From Azoarcus sp. (GTDB lineage: Bacteria > Pseudomonadota > Gammaproteobacteria > Burkholderiales > Rhodocyclaceae), in the NCBI GenBank assembly GCA_030656215.1, contig JAUSOD010000062.1, forward strand, positions 49,545-113,544: a DNA stretch of 64,000 nt, read 5' to 3'. Positions 63,531-64,000 of this stretch are shown one piece after another. The translations under genes and the position numbers were made by a program. How positions within the stretch are numbered: the first letter of the stretch is position 1; every line of letters starts with the position of its first letter. Below the pieces are notes generated by a model. That model searched no databases. It was not told the DNA's origin and saw nothing but the letters and a program-made list of their open reading frames with translations.

Positions 63531-64000
63531 ATGACGGATATGCAGAAGCTTTACCTCCTTGTGCCGCTTGCACCGCTGGCCGGTGCGATCCTCGCCGGTC
63601 TGTTCGGCAAGCTGATCGGTCGCGCAGGGGCACATGTCGCCACCATCCTCGGCGTCGCAATTGCGTTTGCGACCTCGGTTGTGATCTTTCAGGACGTGCA
63701 GGCGGGCAACACCTTCAACGGGACCCTCTACACCTGGATGCAGGCGGGCGGGATCGATTTCGAGGTCGGCTTCCAGATCGACGCGCTGACCGTGATGATG
63801 ATGCTGGTGGTGACCTTCGTGTCGCTGATGGTGCATATCTACACCATCGGCTACATGTCGGAAGACCCTGGCTACCAGCGCTTCTTCTGCTACATCTCGC
63901 TGTTCACCTTCTCGATGCTGATGCTGGTGATGTCGAACAACTTCCTGCAGCTGTTCTTCGGCTGGGAAGCGGTCGGCCTGGTGTCCTATCTGCTGATCGG
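63531..64000 (+). CDS. nuoL: NADH-quinone oxidoreductase subunit L, 3' end beyond the window
   Basis: First 156 codons of the largest antiporter-like proton-pumping subunit. MTDMQKLYLLVPLAPLAGAI begins the first span; IDALTVMMMLVVTFVSLMVH, YTIGYMSEDPGYQRFFCYIS and FFGWEAVGLVSYLLIG (with the conserved Glu of TM5) follow. The gene is cut by the window edge. Confidence 0.95.
   Translation, partial: MTDMQKLYLLVPLAPLAGAILAGLFGKLIGRAGAHVATILGVAIAFATSVVIFQDVQAGNTFNGTLYTWMQAGGIDFEVGFQIDALTVMMMLVVTFVSLMVHIYTIGYMSEDPGYQRFFCYISLFTFSMLMLVMSNNFLQLFFGWEAVGLVSYLLI

Overview
The window looks like a chromosomal segment of a GC-rich betaproteobacterium of the Rhodocyclales (Azoarcus/Thauera/Aromatoleum type). 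This rests on gene order (recN, fur, bamE, dapB, carAB-greA, yhbY/rlmE, ftsH-folP-glmM, tpiA-secG-tRNA-Leu-nuoA...L), a betaproteobacterial-type nuo operon and codon use. No rRNA or species marker is present, so genus is an inference.

Left core block (1-18350). recN and fur converge; fur and bamE diverge; dapB is followed closely by a multi-domain hybrid histidine kinase. A DUF2279 envelope protein precedes carA-carB-greA, which has a clear sigma70-type promoter and a leader able to form hairpins. A DUF4149 membrane protein, yhbY (opposite strand), rlmE, ftsH, folP and glmM follow. ftsH has its own promoter and ends in a strong intrinsic terminator.

Accessory island (about 18350-52600). From established knowledge of betaproteobacterial gene order, glmM and tpiA are normally neighbours; here about 34 kb separates them. 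The island is bounded by two arsenic operons, both on the minus strand. Operon 1 (18399-22962) reads arsR-arsC2-arsC-acr3-arsD-arsA. Operon 2 (48195-52410) reads arsR-arsC-arsD-arsA-acr3 and runs into an ECF sigma factor of the SigZ type. Between them lie a pstSCAB transporter beside arsR1, two diguanylate cyclases placed head to head, a DUF318/ArsP-type permease, a P2-type cation ATPase, cbpA-cbpM, a VIT1/CCC1-like protein, an OsmC-like protein, small CxxC redox proteins, a DUF2789 protein, a YugP-like metalloprotease, a metallo-beta-lactamase-fold protein overlapping an ATP-grasp-like protein, and a protein made of two copies of one small domain. Several genes are broken: a cbpA fragment, a CDF transporter tail, a P-type ATPase with a frameshift at its phosphorylation motif, an amidotransferase N-terminus, a permease N-terminus and a redox-protein fragment. 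I saw no integrase, transposase or flanking direct repeat.

Right core block (52600-64000). tpiA (ideal -35/-10 promoter), secG, tRNA-Leu(GAG) with encoded CCA, then nuoABCDEFGHIJK and the first 156 codons of nuoL, which runs off the window.

Together the island encodes arsenate reduction (three LMW-phosphatase-type ArsC), arsenite handling (two ArsD), ATP-driven or carrier extrusion (two ArsA, two Acr3), phosphate uptake that could offset arsenate entry, and metal, redox and protein-stress accessories. The least understood part is the minus-strand run downstream of ars operon 2: SigZ, the duplicated-domain protein, the MBL-fold protein and the ATP-grasp-like protein.
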